Shown: positions 24,758 through 33,833, numbered from the stretch's first letter. The stretch is DNA of 64,000 nt from Fibrobacter sp. (GCA_017526585.1 JAFXRC010000019.1:1-64000), one strand, 5' to 3'. Numbers and translations: made by a program. The notes: a model not told the origin generated them from the letters alone.

Positions 24758-27226
24758 TTAGTTATTCGTCTCCGTGCTGCCTGCGTTAAGCTTGATGTCC
24801 GGCAAATCCCTCACGTAAATTGAGAAGCTCCAGCCCGCAGCGGGGCCCGTGGGAGTCCAGCTGAAGTCAAGCTGCCAGCAATGCAGCGTCCGGTTAAAGG
24901 TAAAGCTATGCGTCACGAAACGGCCTTCGTTGTAGTTGTAGCGAGTGCTGTACGACATTTCCCAGTTGCGGGTCGGCTGTAGCGTGGCGCTGATACCCGT
25001 CGAGTGCGTCACCTTGTCCTGGAACAGGTCGCGCGCCACACGGGTGCTGCTGAAGCTGTAGCTATAGTCGAAGCCGAAGGTCCACTTGAGCATTTCGTAC
25101 TTGCCCATCTGCGACGGAAGTCCCCCGTTGAAATCGCCACTCCAGCTGAAGCGCTTCGAGAAATCGTAGCCCCAGTAGATGAGTTCGGGCATCTGCACCT
25201 TGTTCGGGTCGTCGGTGAACTTGTGGTACACGCTATGCCGCGTATTGATGGTGAACAGGTAGTCCGGCAAAATCTGGAAGCCGAACGAAGACGTGATATC
25301 CGAGAACTGCAGCGAGTCTGCCGCAAAGTTGTACGACACATTGTGTCTTGTCGTCAAAAGGCGGCGCGTACCATACTGGTCTTCGACCGACTTCGCCGTA
25401 TCGCCCTTACTTGTGTCGGCGACATGTCCCACGACCTTCAGGTACTTGATGTCGAAATCGTTGTTGAGTCCAAAGCCCACCGTCTTCTGTTCAATCTGGT
25501 AAGGAGTCTGGCCGAGCAACGGATGCGGAGCGAACTTTTTCACTGTATCAATTTCAGGCGCGTATGTATAAGAAATACTCGGAGAAAGCACATGCCTTGC
25601 ACCCGTAAAGCGTCCAATTTCAGGCACCCAAATACCATAGAGCTTGGTATCGGCGGTAATGCTGTAGTTGTGGTTGTACGCCACCTGACCGTATTCATCA
25701 TGCTCGGGGTCGAGACTCATGTAGCGCTTACGGTACTTGAGCGAATCGTTGGGATTGACCCAGCCCGTTCCGGTCCAGTAGCCAGTGAATGTTGCACGCG
25801 GAGTCAAGTTGATCACATCGAACAGCGAGCCAGAATAGTCCAAAGAATATGTGCCTGTATAGCCCACATACTCCGCCGTAGTGTCCTTCACGTTCACCGT
25901 GTCACGGGCACGCTTGGTGTAGTAGTTGAAGCGGTTGTTGAAGCTGTAGTTGAACTTCTCCATGTAGCTAATGAACGAACCGTCTTCGTAGGCTTCATCG
26001 TCTTCGTCTAACTCAAACGTAAACAGCTGACCACTCATGCGGTACTGCACGTCGGGAAGTTCACGTTCAAGCATGTCGGTCACCAGGTTGTGGCTCTGGC
26101 GCGCCTTGACCGTCAAGCTCTTGTTCGTCCCAAAGCGCCCCGAATAGGTCAGCTGCGCGTTCGCCTGCTGGTTCAAGATGGTCTCTGCATCGAGCGCCTT
26201 ATCCTTACGAATACTCTGGCTAGATACGAACGAGCCCGAACCACTCAAAGTCTGCTTTCCATCGGGTGTCAGGTTCTGGTTGTGCGTAAAGCGGATATCG
26301 TAGCCGCTGTTTGCCATGTCGAATTCTTCAAGGTAAGACGTATAGGAGACGTTTCCATCGAGCACGTAGCGTTTCTTGTAGCGCACCTCCCCCGTCAGCG
26401 TAGTGCGTTCAAAGCGAGCCTCATCACCTTCGATAATGTCGCCCTTGATCGTTCCGTCCCAGTAGTCGTTGGGCGCATAGTAGAAGCCGATGTTGCTCAT
26501 GTAGTAGCCCTGCTTCTGGTCACCGCCGAACTTGGGCGTCAAAAGGCCCGACTTGCGTCCACTCTTCAAGGGCGCGACAATCATCGGGAGTACTGCCACC
26601 GGCACATCGGCAATGTTCAAGACCACCGGTCGCGCGGTAATCGTCTCCTTGGGTTTCACCACCATGCGCCGTCCGTAGAAATAGAAGTGCTGGTGCGTCG
26701 AATCGTTACAGGTACTAAAGTCACCACGCGCAATCTGGATTCGCTGGTCAGGGAGCCTGCGGACTTCCATGCCGTTGAGTTGCTGGTTGTCCTGGTAGGT
26801 CGTTGCGTAATAGATTTCGCCGATGCGGCTCTTCATGTTGTACTTGAGCCGCATGCCCGAAAGCGAAGGGTTCTTGGTTTCGCGCAACACCGGGTCGCCC
26901 GTCGCCGCCAAGATACTGTTCTCCTGGTCGAACAGGATAGTATCCGCATCAAGCGTTGCCGTGCGGTACTTAAGCTGGGCACTGTTGTTCAAGTTGAAAG
27001 TCGACTTATCCACATCATAGACTAGGTCCACGGCGCGGTATTCAATCGTGTCTACACCGGTCGTGTCGTTCATCCAGTCCACTTCGGTCGTATCTTCTTC
27101 GACCTGTTCCCGTTCTTCGAGCTCAAAGCGAGTCATCTCCTGACCGAAAGCGGCAGGAGTGGCAACGGCAAACAGCCATAATGCCCAAAAAGCCCAAAGG
27201 AAGCTATGGGTTCTAGATAAAATCAC
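24758..27226 (-). CDS. lptD: LPS-assembly protein LptD
   Basis: An 822-residue outer-membrane protein with a signal peptide ending near PAAFG. The N-terminal OstA/LptA-like part (about 60-210: TATLDADTILFDQENSILAA, LKYNMKSRIGEIYYATTYQD) precedes a long beta-barrel rich in aromatic strand ends, such as YYMSNIGFYYAPNDYW and VSYTSYLEEF. LptD inserts lipopolysaccharide into the outer leaflet. The start appears to be GTG. The C-terminal residues lack the usual terminal phenylalanine. LptD in this form implies an LPS-type outer membrane. Confidence 0.9.
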   Translation of the reverse strand: MILSRTHSFLWAFWALWLFAVATPAAFGQEMTRFELEEREQVEEDTTEVDWMNDTTGVDTIEYRAVDLVYDVDKSTFNLNNSAQLKYRTATLDADTILFDQENSILAATGDPVLRETKNPSLSGMRLKYNMKSRIGEIYYATTYQDNQQLNGMEVRRLPDQRIQIARGDFSTCNDSTHQHFYFYGRRMVVKPKETITARPVVLNIADVPVAVLPMIVAPLKSGRKSGLLTPKFGGDQKQGYYMSNIGFYYAPNDYWDGTIKGDIIEGDEARFERTTLTGEVRYKKRYVLDGNVSYTSYLEEFDMANSGYDIRFTHNQNLTPDGKQTLSGSGSFVSSQSIRKDKALDAETILNQQANAQLTYSGRFGTNKSLTVKARQSHNLVTDMLERELPDVQYRMSGQLFTFELDEDDEAYEDGSFISYMEKFNYSFNNRFNYYTKRARDTVNVKDTTAEYVGYTGTYSLDYSGSLFDVINLTPRATFTGYWTGTGWVNPNDSLKYRKRYMSLDPEHDEYGQVAYNHNYSITADTKLYGIWVPEIGRFTGARHVLSPSISYTYAPEIDTVKKFAPHPLLGQTPYQIEQKTVGFGLNNDFDIKYLKVVGHVADTSKGDTAKSVEDQYGTRRLLTTRHNVSYNFAADSLQFSDITSSFGFQILPDYLFTINTRHSVYHKFTDDPNKVQMPELIYWGYDFSKRFSWSGDFNGGLPSQMGKYEMLKWTFGFDYSYSFSSTRVARDLFQDKVTHSTGISATLQPTRNWEMSYSTRYNYNEGRFVTHSFTFNRTLHCWQLDFSWTPTGPAAGWSFSIYVRDLPDIKLNAGSTETNN

Positions 27227-27294
27227 GTCGGGGCATAATGTAGAAAAATAAGGCGCAAACGAAATACGTTTACAAATCTATGATAGATATTCCA

Positions 27295-27321
27295 AATAAA
27301 AAAAGGAGCCCGAGGGCCCCT
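27295..27321 (-). terminator. Rho-independent terminator after the PDZ gene
   Basis: Read on the minus strand: GGGGCCC, loop TC, GGGCTCC, then a run of T. It separates the PDZ gene from lptD. Confidence 0.85.
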
Positions 27322-27344
27322 TCTGTTAGTTTGTTAAAAACCGA

Positions 27345-28154
27345 TTACTTCAGCACGGCATTCTTACCAGAGACCGAGCCGTTATGGTCAATGCGAACCA
27401 AGTAGCGGCCGCTCGGGATGTTCTCGCCGTTCCAGCGAACAGTGTTGAAACCTGGTTGGGCGTTGTCTACACGGAGGCTAGCCACTTCAGCACCATCGGA
27501 GTTGAGCACGGTGACGATAGCCGTACCAGCAGAAGAAAGGTTGAAGCTGATGGCCTTGCGGGTAAAGCCCTTGAGCGAAGACGAAGAGTGCTTGTTCAGC
27601 GTCTTGGTCATCTTGGGGCCGAATTCGTTGGCGCGTTCCACATAGACGCCGTTCAGGTTCGTCGCCTTTACGCTCTGGTCAGCTGCGACCAGCGACCCCT
27701 GTTGAAGCACAGCAACGAGCTGCTTGTTGTTGCTTTCTGTAGCGCTTGCGAATGTTTCGAGTTCCTGGGCGTTGAATTCGGACTTGTTGTACCAGGATTC
27801 CACCTTGGCACCTTCGATATCCTTCACGGTAATCTGCGCACGGCGAAGCGTCGCGGTATAGGTTTCACCTTCGCTTATGTAGGTGATTTCGAGCGGCTTG
27901 TTCACCACGCCGCGGAGCATGGACTTGGAAGTCTCAATGTCATTGCCCTTGAGGCTCACACCGTCAACAGCGGTAATCACGTCGCCAGCCTGCAGCTTGG
28001 TTTCGGCTGCGGGAGTGCCGGGAATCACTTCAGCCACCTTGACACCGTCGCGCATCTGGTAGATGGTCACGCCAATGCCGCCGAATTCTTCATCGGCCAT
28101 GATCGGGGCAGCTAAGAGTGCTGCAACAAGAGAAGCCTTGATAAACTTGTTCAT
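27345..28154 (-). CDS. Secreted PDZ-domain protein with C-terminal FlgD/sorting-like domain
   Basis: A 269-residue protein with a signal peptide (cleavage near PIMADEE). A PDZ domain covers about 22-108 (GIGVTIYQMRDGVKVAEVIPGTPAAETKLQAGDVITAVDGVSLKG). A middle part lacks a recognised family. The last 80 residues (ISFNLSSAGTAIVTVLNSDG, GFNTVRWNGENIPSGRYLVRI) match the FlgD-Ig-like or type IX secretion-like tails common in this phylum. There is no protease domain, so it is not a DegP-type enzyme. Function is unknown. Confidence 0.82.
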   Translation of the reverse strand: MNKFIKASLVAALLAAPIMADEEFGGIGVTIYQMRDGVKVAEVIPGTPAAETKLQAGDVITAVDGVSLKGNDIETSKSMLRGVVNKPLEITYISEGETYTATLRRAQITVKDIEGAKVESWYNKSEFNAQELETFASATESNNKQLVAVLQQGSLVAADQSVKATNLNGVYVERANEFGPKMTKTLNKHSSSSLKGFTRKAISFNLSSAGTAIVTVLNSDGAEVASLRVDNAQPGFNTVRWNGENIPSGRYLVRIDHNGSVSGKNAVLK

Positions 28155-28249
28155 AAATTCTCCTTATAAATCCATTCACTCTAAATATATATTATTTAAT
28201 CGTTTCGGCAACAGCATTTGTCAAGAAATCATTCCAAAATGGCTAACCC

Positions 28250-28278
28250 TTGACAAAAACGGCAAAATTTACTATATA
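28250..28278 (+). promoter_or_regulatory. Island promoter P1 (TTGACA, 17 bp, TATATA)
   Basis: TTGACA at 28250-28255 and TATATA at 28273-28278 with 17 bp between. The spacer and the ACTATAT junction match four minus-strand promoters further along the island. Transcription would start near 28286, giving a leader of about 155 nt before the AAA+ gene. Confidence 0.8.
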
Positions 28279-28285
28279 TGGGCTA

Positions 28286-28440
28286 TGATGGCACAAGATT
28301 CTGTGCTCTATTTGATTTAAAATATTTGAAAATTTTCCATAAAATTCTTTGAGTCCCCCCATGAAAAAATTTTTGGGGATATTGTACCCTCTCGAAACCG
28401 GGTATGAGTTTCCAAAATTTTTTTCAAAAAAAGGTAACTC
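28286..28440 (+). promoter_or_regulatory. Long AT-rich leader of the AAA+ gene with T7-C-A7 hairpin
   Basis: A leader of about 155 nt between P1 and the ATG at 28441. At 28413-28434 it has four A, seven T, one C, seven A and GG, a self-complementary stretch that can pair near the start codon. The same stretch occurs at 32954-32974 and 36068-36088. Other hairpins are possible (CCCCCC and GGGG around 28357-28377). The function is unknown. Confidence 0.55.
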
Positions 28441-30726
28441 ATGAATAAGAAAAACTATTTCCAAAACATCGCCCAACAACTCAACCGCAAAGTAGCCCCC
28501 GCAGAAAGCGAGGGGCCGAGTTTCGCTCTGCTCAAAATCATGGAGTACTGGGTCCGTTTTTTGCAAGCGGATTCCGACTACCTGAACATCGAGCCGATCG
28601 TCACTCTTATGAATTTTGAGACGCAGACCGAACTCGTCTACACTCTCGCCAAGATCGAAGAGGAAAATCTGCGGCTCCCCGCCGCCGTTGCATCTAGGGT
28701 AAACTACTGCGGTCCCCACGGACGACAGTTTCTGAAAAAATATCCGAATGCGGACTACCATTTCGAAGTAAAGCACTGCATCAACAACATCAGGCATCTC
28801 ACCCGCGATGTGTTCTCTGAAGAAGAATGGAAAAAATTCAAGAACATCATCACTCCACTGTTCATGAAGTTCGCATGGAACGAACTGAACAAGGGCGTAT
28901 CCGAAAACGACATCACGCTGGAACGAATCGAGAAATTGCAGAATTTGTCTCACCTGCAGGATGACGAAATCGAGGTCATCCTATATCTCTGGCTGCAGGA
29001 ATACGACGAAATGGACGTTTCCTCTAAAAAGAAGGGTCCCTCCACGGGAAACCGCAGTCGCTATATGGAAAAGGATTTCGATCTGATTTCCATCGCGACC
29101 GGACTCTCCAAGCAGAGAGTGTCCGATTTGCTCAACGGCGAATCGCTCCTCGCAAAGCTCGGTCTCATTAACGAAGAAGTCGATCTCGAACGCGACATCA
29201 TTTTCCATTTGAATGGACAAAGCGAAATCACCAGGATTAGCAACGTCGAAATGGCCGAAGCACCCCAAATTCCGTTCAAGACACTCGCCAAGGACCGCCC
29301 CGAAGCAGAAACGCTTGTGTATCTGCTCAAGAATCACGACTACAAGAAGCCACTCAACATTCTATTCTACGGTCGTGCGGGTACAGGCAAGTCGGAACTC
29401 GCGAAAGCTCTCGCCAAGGAAGTAGGACTTCCGATGTACGTCACCAAGGTGAGCGACAAGAGCGAACGCTACGGCAATGATCTCACCAATCTTTCCGACA
29501 CCCTACTCCGTCGCCGCGTGCGCGCGATTCGTTTCATCGCCATCAACAACGAAAATGCAAAGACCATCATCTTGGTCGACGAAGCGGACCAGATGCTGAA
29601 CAGTTTTGAAAAGGGCGCGCTCAATATGCTCATGGAAGATGTACACACGCCAATCATTTGGATATCAAACTCCATGGAACATGTCGAAGAAAGCACCTGC
29701 CGTCGTTTCGACTATTCGATGGAATTCCAGAATTTCACGGCAGAAAAACGCGCCGTGCAGTTGCAGTCTGTGCTGGAAACATTCCACGTTCCGCATCTGA
29801 TCAGCGAAGAAGAAGTGAAGTCCATTGCCGCGGAATACCCCGTGACGGTCGGCGGCTACACCAAGGCCGTCCAAAACGCCATTCCCGCGGCAAAGCAGAA
29901 AAAAGTCAATCCCGTAGACATTATCCGCAGGACGCTCGACGCCCACGCCAATCTGCTGAACATCTCCTGCGACAACACCCGCGACAAGACAACACACGCC
30001 CCCGCATACACACTCTCCGGACTCAACATAGACCAGAATATCACCGACATTTTGGAAATCGCCACAAATTTCAACGGAATCTGGGACCATCTCGACGGGA
30101 GTTCCGCCGCACAGTCGCTCAACATTCTCCTGTATGGCGCTCCGGGTACCGGCAAGACCGAATTCGTACGGTATCTCGCCCGCAATCTGAACAGAAATCT
30201 GGTCATCAAGCGAGCAAGCGATTTGCTCGGAAAGTACGTCGGCGAAACCGAAGCAAACATCAAGGCGGCATTCAGCGAAGCCGAAGAGAGCAAGGCGATT
30301 CTCTTCTTCGACGAAGCGGACAGTTTTCTCAACAACCGCAATAACGCCGAGCGCAATTTCGAAGTGCAGCAGGTCAACGAACTGCTGACGCAGATGGAAA
30401 ATTTCAACGGCATTTTCATTGCCGCGACAAATTTCAACGGACGTCTCGACAATGCATCTCGTCGCCGGTTCGCCATCAAGGTCAAGTTCGACTATCTCAC
30501 CCGCGAAAGCATCGAAACTGTTTGGGCTTCGTTCTTTCCGAAGCTCTGCTGCCCCGAGCGAATCAAGCGAATGACGACTCTCGCTCCGGGCGATTTCGGC
30601 GCCGTCTATAACCAACTGCGCTACATGCCCGAATACAGGCTCACAGCAGACTATGTCGCAAACGTTCTCGAACGAGAAATCGAAGCGAAGGAAGGTATCG
30701 AAAACAAGAGAAGGATGGGATTTTAA
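28441..30726 (+). CDS. Double AAA+ ATPase of the accessory island
   Basis: A 761-residue protein with two AAA+ modules. Module 1 has Walker A GRAGTGKS at 311-318 and Walker B VDEAD ending near 383, followed by a CRRFDY arginine segment. Module 2 has Walker A GAPGTGKT at 566-573 and Walker B FFDEAD at about 622-627, followed by NFNGRLDNASRRRF, which fits the second region of homology with arginine fingers. Residues 1-300 are a mostly helical region of unknown family and may bind the partner or target. No signal peptide or membrane segment is seen. It is the only plus-strand gene driven by the shared island promoter. An unfoldase or remodelling ATPase is inferred; the substrate is unknown. Confidence 0.88.
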   Translation: MNKKNYFQNIAQQLNRKVAPAESEGPSFALLKIMEYWVRFLQADSDYLNIEPIVTLMNFETQTELVYTLAKIEEENLRLPAAVASRVNYCGPHGRQFLKKYPNADYHFEVKHCINNIRHLTRDVFSEEEWKKFKNIITPLFMKFAWNELNKGVSENDITLERIEKLQNLSHLQDDEIEVILYLWLQEYDEMDVSSKKKGPSTGNRSRYMEKDFDLISIATGLSKQRVSDLLNGESLLAKLGLINEEVDLERDIIFHLNGQSEITRISNVEMAEAPQIPFKTLAKDRPEAETLVYLLKNHDYKKPLNILFYGRAGTGKSELAKALAKEVGLPMYVTKVSDKSERYGNDLTNLSDTLLRRRVRAIRFIAINNENAKTIILVDEADQMLNSFEKGALNMLMEDVHTPIIWISNSMEHVEESTCRRFDYSMEFQNFTAEKRAVQLQSVLETFHVPHLISEEEVKSIAAEYPVTVGGYTKAVQNAIPAAKQKKVNPVDIIRRTLDAHANLLNISCDNTRDKTTHAPAYTLSGLNIDQNITDILEIATNFNGIWDHLDGSSAAQSLNILLYGAPGTGKTEFVRYLARNLNRNLVIKRASDLLGKYVGETEANIKAAFSEAEESKAILFFDEADSFLNNRNNAERNFEVQQVNELLTQMENFNGIFIAATNFNGRLDNASRRRFAIKVKFDYLTRESIETVWASFFPKLCCPERIKRMTTLAPGDFGAVYNQLRYMPEYRLTADYVANVLEREIEAKEGIENKRRMGF

Positions 30727-30745
30727 AAATGTTCGGACATAGCAC

Positions 30746-30779
30746 AAAAGCCGCCGGCATTTTCGCCGACGGCTTTTTT
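30746..30779. terminator. Bidirectional terminator between convergent island genes
   Basis: GCCGCCGGC, loop ATTTTC, GCCGACGGC (one mismatch), with A4 before and T6 after. Confidence 0.88.
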
Positions 30780-30813
30780 CGTATTCCAATTTCACCCGCA
30801 ACTTGTGCGAGCA

Positions 30814-31950
30814 TCATCCTTTAATATGGCGGATTTTTTCTTCAGTTCGCAGTCCCTGGTAATCGCCATCGAACTTTTTGCCACCCACATTCTTCTTGGA
30901 AAAAAAGACAGAATCGTTTCGGTTCATTTCAGCCATATCGCTCGTGTGATACCCCTGAAGAGCGGAATCATGCTGCAACACAAACTCCACCTTCTCCTGG
31001 TAAGTATACATATTCGTAAACTTTTCCGGATTACACAGATGCAGAAGCCCGTTGCGGACCTGTGCCGAAGAATCCTTTCTGACTTTCAAGATAAAATCCA
31101 CCAGAGCGGCTTTCACTTCGGCCACCGTGTTGAACTTCGGGCGCCTCGGCCAGGACAAGATGCGTTCAAAAATGGAATAAATCAACTTCAGGTCCTTCCG
31201 CATTCCAAGCACCTGAACTTTCCACAACCCCATATCAGGGAAGATCGGAGCTTCAAGCGCCATCAACTTTCCATACGGACCACAACCGACAGCAACATTA
31301 TTCGCCCCTAAAGACCAAAGCCAATAAAGATGGAACGCAATCATCAAATAGACCTTGTTCTTTTCGATGAACGAATTATGCCATTCCTGATAGGCCGTCA
31401 ACTTTTCCGGATACTGCGCAGCAAGCTTCTCATACTCCTTCAGACGGGAGCCGTGGCGCTCCATGTATTCGTTATACCTCTTTTCAAAATTTTCCATGCG
31501 AACCCGATTCTTTTCATCGCGTTCTTTGACATCCTGCTCATATTTGAGCATTTTCGCCTGGTATTCTTCGTCCGTATCCTTCTTTTTGCGCTTGGGAACC
31601 TTGATTTCCTTATAGTCCCCCGGTCTTTCCGGCGGATTCAAATCCCTGGGCTTGGCAGGCTCTTCAGGCATTTCAAGCAACGGTTCGTCCAGAAATTCGT
31701 ACACAGAGGCAACCGGTTGCCCCAAAATCAACTGCGAAAAAGACGGAAGCGAGGCACCATCGTCAGCATTCAAAGTTTCAAATTCAACAGAGCCATCGTC
31801 ATGTTCAACGAGCGGTTTCGAGAAGTCAATCAGACGATCTTCCAAAACAGTCTTCGACAAAAAAGCATCGAACAGCTTATAGACCATCTCCTGCCCCGGA
31901 ACAGCAAATCGTCCCAACATTTTAGCATTAATATTGTTTGAATCGTCCAT
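30814..31950 (-). CDS. Island protein A, paralogue of island protein B, with charged insert
   Basis: A 378-residue protein of no recognised family. It is paralogous to the next gene upstream: the N-termini match (QEMVYKLFDAFLSKTVLEDR against REVVYNLFDAFIAKTILEGK) and the C-terminal thirds match (VDFILKVRKDSSAQVRNGLLHLC against VDFVFKTRIDLNAPVRNGMLHLC). It differs by a charged, proline-rich and coiled-coil-like insert at about 95-195. The RNGLLHLCNPEKF segment resembles the RNxLxxLxxPDxxEPI segment in N-terminal domains of McrB-type proteins; this is a weak hint. It lies 62 bp after protein B, with a weak hairpin and AT-rich spacer between, so co-transcription is likely but not certain. Confidence 0.7.
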   Translation of the reverse strand: MDDSNNINAKMLGRFAVPGQEMVYKLFDAFLSKTVLEDRLIDFSKPLVEHDDGSVEFETLNADDGASLPSFSQLILGQPVASVYEFLDEPLLEMPEEPAKPRDLNPPERPGDYKEIKVPKRKKKDTDEEYQAKMLKYEQDVKERDEKNRVRMENFEKRYNEYMERHGSRLKEYEKLAAQYPEKLTAYQEWHNSFIEKNKVYLMIAFHLYWLWSLGANNVAVGCGPYGKLMALEAPIFPDMGLWKVQVLGMRKDLKLIYSIFERILSWPRRPKFNTVAEVKAALVDFILKVRKDSSAQVRNGLLHLCNPEKFTNMYTYQEKVEFVLQHDSALQGYHTSDMAEMNRNDSVFFSKKNVGGKKFDGDYQGLRTEEKIRHIKG

Positions 31951-32012
31951 TTTGACCTCTCATTTGAAACATATATAATTTTTTCGAGAAAAAACAAGAG
32001 AAAAAGGGGCGG

Positions 32013-32933
32013 CTACCCCATATCAACTCCGCAGAGTCGATCCATAATGTAACGGATCTTGTCCTCGGTGCGGTCTGCACGATAGACAATATTGTCTTCC
32101 GCACGGCCAATGCGCTTAGAATAGTAGACACTATCTTGTTCCTGCAGCGTACTGAAACTGCTTGACTTATAATAGCGCAGCAACGATGAATGATGCTCAA
32201 TCCATTCCATTTTCATTTCGTAATCATAGATATTGATATACTTGTCAGGATCGCACAGATGCAGCATGCCGTTTCGAACCGGTGCGTTCAAATCAATTCG
32301 CGTTTTGAAGACGAAGTCAACCATAGCGGACTTGATTTCGTCTACACTCTTGAATTCCGGCTTATTCGGCCATGTCATAAAACGATGCAGAATGGAATAA
32401 ACCAGCAACAGTTCCTTTTTCAGACCCATCGCAGAAATATGGGCATACCACAGACCGTCCTCCAGATTATAGCCATTCAGAGCGCCCGTCCAATCCTCCT
32501 TGATATCGGCAGACTTGCCAAACTTACCGCAAGACGTCTTGACCCCAGACAATCCCAGAGACCACAGCCAGTGCAGATGAGCGACCAAAACAAGCTCTCC
32601 CTTATGAGCGGCCTTCCAATCGGTATTCTTGAGAAGTTCCCTCAGAACGGCAGCCGGAGCATTGATGATATACTCGATGCACTTTTTATAGTCACCATCG
32701 CCCTTTTTACCGCAGAGCAGTTCCGAAAACAAAATCGGCTGACCGTTTTCGTCTTCGAGCGTTGCGAACTCAACCTGACCGTAGTAGTCAACAGCGAATT
32801 TTGAGAAATCTATCGCCTTACCTTCGAGAATGGTCTTTGCGATAAACGCATCGAACAAATTGTAGACGACTTCCCTGTCTTCGTCGAAGAAGCGCTGAAA
32901 AGAACGGTTGATAGTGGTGTTTGTCATTTCCAT
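32013..32933 (-). CDS. Island protein B, paralogue of island protein A
   Basis: A 306-residue protein of no recognised family. It has the same N- and C-terminal blocks as protein A but lacks the charged insert. The middle contains HLHWLWSLGLSGVKTSCGKFG, which matches HLYWLWSLGANNVAVGCGPYG in A. The C-terminal RNGMLHLCDPDKYINIYDYE segment is McrB-N-terminus-like, as in A. AAGGAG seven bases before the first ATG supports the start. The gene has the shared island promoter at 33096-33124 and a leader of about 156 nt, almost the same length as that of the AAA+ gene. Together these suggest that A, B and the AAA+ protein work together. Confidence 0.72.
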   Translation of the reverse strand: MEMTNTTINRSFQRFFDEDREVVYNLFDAFIAKTILEGKAIDFSKFAVDYYGQVEFATLEDENGQPILFSELLCGKKGDGDYKKCIEYIINAPAAVLRELLKNTDWKAAHKGELVLVAHLHWLWSLGLSGVKTSCGKFGKSADIKEDWTGALNGYNLEDGLWYAHISAMGLKKELLLVYSILHRFMTWPNKPEFKSVDEIKSAMVDFVFKTRIDLNAPVRNGMLHLCDPDKYINIYDYEMKMEWIEHHSSLLRYYKSSSFSTLQEQDSVYYSKRIGRAEDNIVYRADRTEDKIRYIMDRLCGVDMG

Positions 32934-32953
32934 AATGGATCTCCTTAAAAAAA

Positions 32954-32974
32954 CTTTTTTTGAAAAAAATTTTG
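32954..32974 (-). promoter_or_regulatory. T7-C-A7 leader element before island gene B
   Basis: On the minus strand: C, four A, seven T, C, seven A, G, ending 21 bp before the ATG. The same as at 28413-28434 and 36068-36088. Confidence 0.6.
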
Positions 32975-33095
32975 AGAATTTTAAGGGGTTTTGAGTAGAT
33001 ATAGTGGTAAAACCCCGAAATTTTCAAATTTCAGATAAATTAAAAAGCAGAAATTTTTATTAAAAAATTAAAATACCAAACCCATAAGCTAGATA

Positions 33096-33124
33096 AATAT
33101 AGTAAAAATTGCCATATTTGTAAA
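33096..33124 (-). promoter_or_regulatory. Island promoter P2 with upstream GTCA-N5-TGTC site
   Basis: On the minus strand TTTACA (33124-33119), 17 bp, TATATT (33101-33096). A site GTCA-N5-TGTC (one base off GTCA-N5-TGAC) lies at 33136-33148, 11 bp upstream of the -35 box. A TTGTC-N5-GACAA inverted repeat at 33144-33158 lies between this promoter and the divergent caspase-like gene. Confidence 0.8.
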
Positions 33125-33200
33125 GGGGGCTAATTGTCAGGAATTGTCATTTAGACAAAATCTCCATTTATAACGATATAGAAAAAAAATGGAGATTATT

Positions 33201-33761
33201 ATGGATTCATGTACAGTCATTTTTTCTAACATGGGCGACACAGACACTCTGGTTCTCAAGCACATCTGGGAAGGCCTCCCGAATGTGAAAGTCGTTGAGG
33301 TCAACAACCACAACGGTCCCTGGGCCAAAAAAGTAGATTCCGCCATTCTCGCCGAAAAAGACACACTTATATTATGTGGCCACGGCTACCCCAGCGGACT
33401 TCTGTCGCCGCAAATGCACGGCGAACAATTTCTCGTTTCCGAAAGGAACGTACGCTACATCAAGGCGAAACGCGTCATCGGAATCTGGTGTTACGCATCG
33501 TCGTTCGCCAAGAGTGTCAATCTGAACGGATTTTTCTCGTCGATGTTCATCAGCAACCCCATCGAAGCGCACATCAATGGTTGCACCCGCTCCGACGCGG
33601 CAACCATCACCCGCGAAGAAATTCTATTCGGCCAGCGTCTGAACCAGCTCATCGCAAGTGACATTCCCATGGGCGAATGGAAGGACAAGCTGATCGACCA
33701 GGCCGATACGAACATCGATATCGTGAGGTTCAATTACAAGGGACTGACGTTTTTGGGGTAA
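33201..33761 (+). CDS. Caspase-like (clan CD) cysteine peptidase candidate
   Basis: A 186-residue single-domain protein. GGAG six bases before the ATG at 33201 supports that start over the in-frame ATG at 33189. Two blocks fit clan CD peptidases: a hydrophobic strand then His-Gly (DTLILCGHG, His61) and a second hydrophobic strand then Cys (VIGIWCYASS, Cys97). The 36-residue spacing is within the range of that clan. No signal peptide or membrane segment is seen, so it should act in the cytoplasm. It is divergent from island gene B and shares its control region. A protease effector role is inferred from the dyad and the island; no family match can be confirmed here. Confidence 0.62.
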   Translation: MDSCTVIFSNMGDTDTLVLKHIWEGLPNVKVVEVNNHNGPWAKKVDSAILAEKDTLILCGHGYPSGLLSPQMHGEQFLVSERNVRYIKAKRVIGIWCYASSFAKSVNLNGFFSSMFISNPIEAHINGCTRSDAATITREEILFGQRLNQLIASDIPMGEWKDKLIDQADTNIDIVRFNYKGLTFLG

Positions 33762-33800
33762 AATACTCCTGCAACATTCTGGCCTAAACAGCCGGAATAA

Positions 33801-33833
33801 AAAAAGCCCGCTGGAATGAGCGCCAGCGGGTTT
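33801..33833. terminator. Terminator after the caspase-like gene
   Basis: CCCGCTGG, loop AATGAGCG, CCAGCGGG, then TTT; A-rich on the other side, so it can also serve the minus-strand remnant. Confidence 0.85.

Noticed and set aside
28219-28232. GTCA-N5-TGAC operator upstream of P1
   Set aside because: Only a half-site (TTGTCA) is present and its distance to the -35 box fits neither spacing class.
28243-28953. Minus-strand open frame of 236 codons over the AAA+ leader
   Set aside because: It is antisense to the AAA+ gene and to its promoter and leader, and has no recognisable domain.
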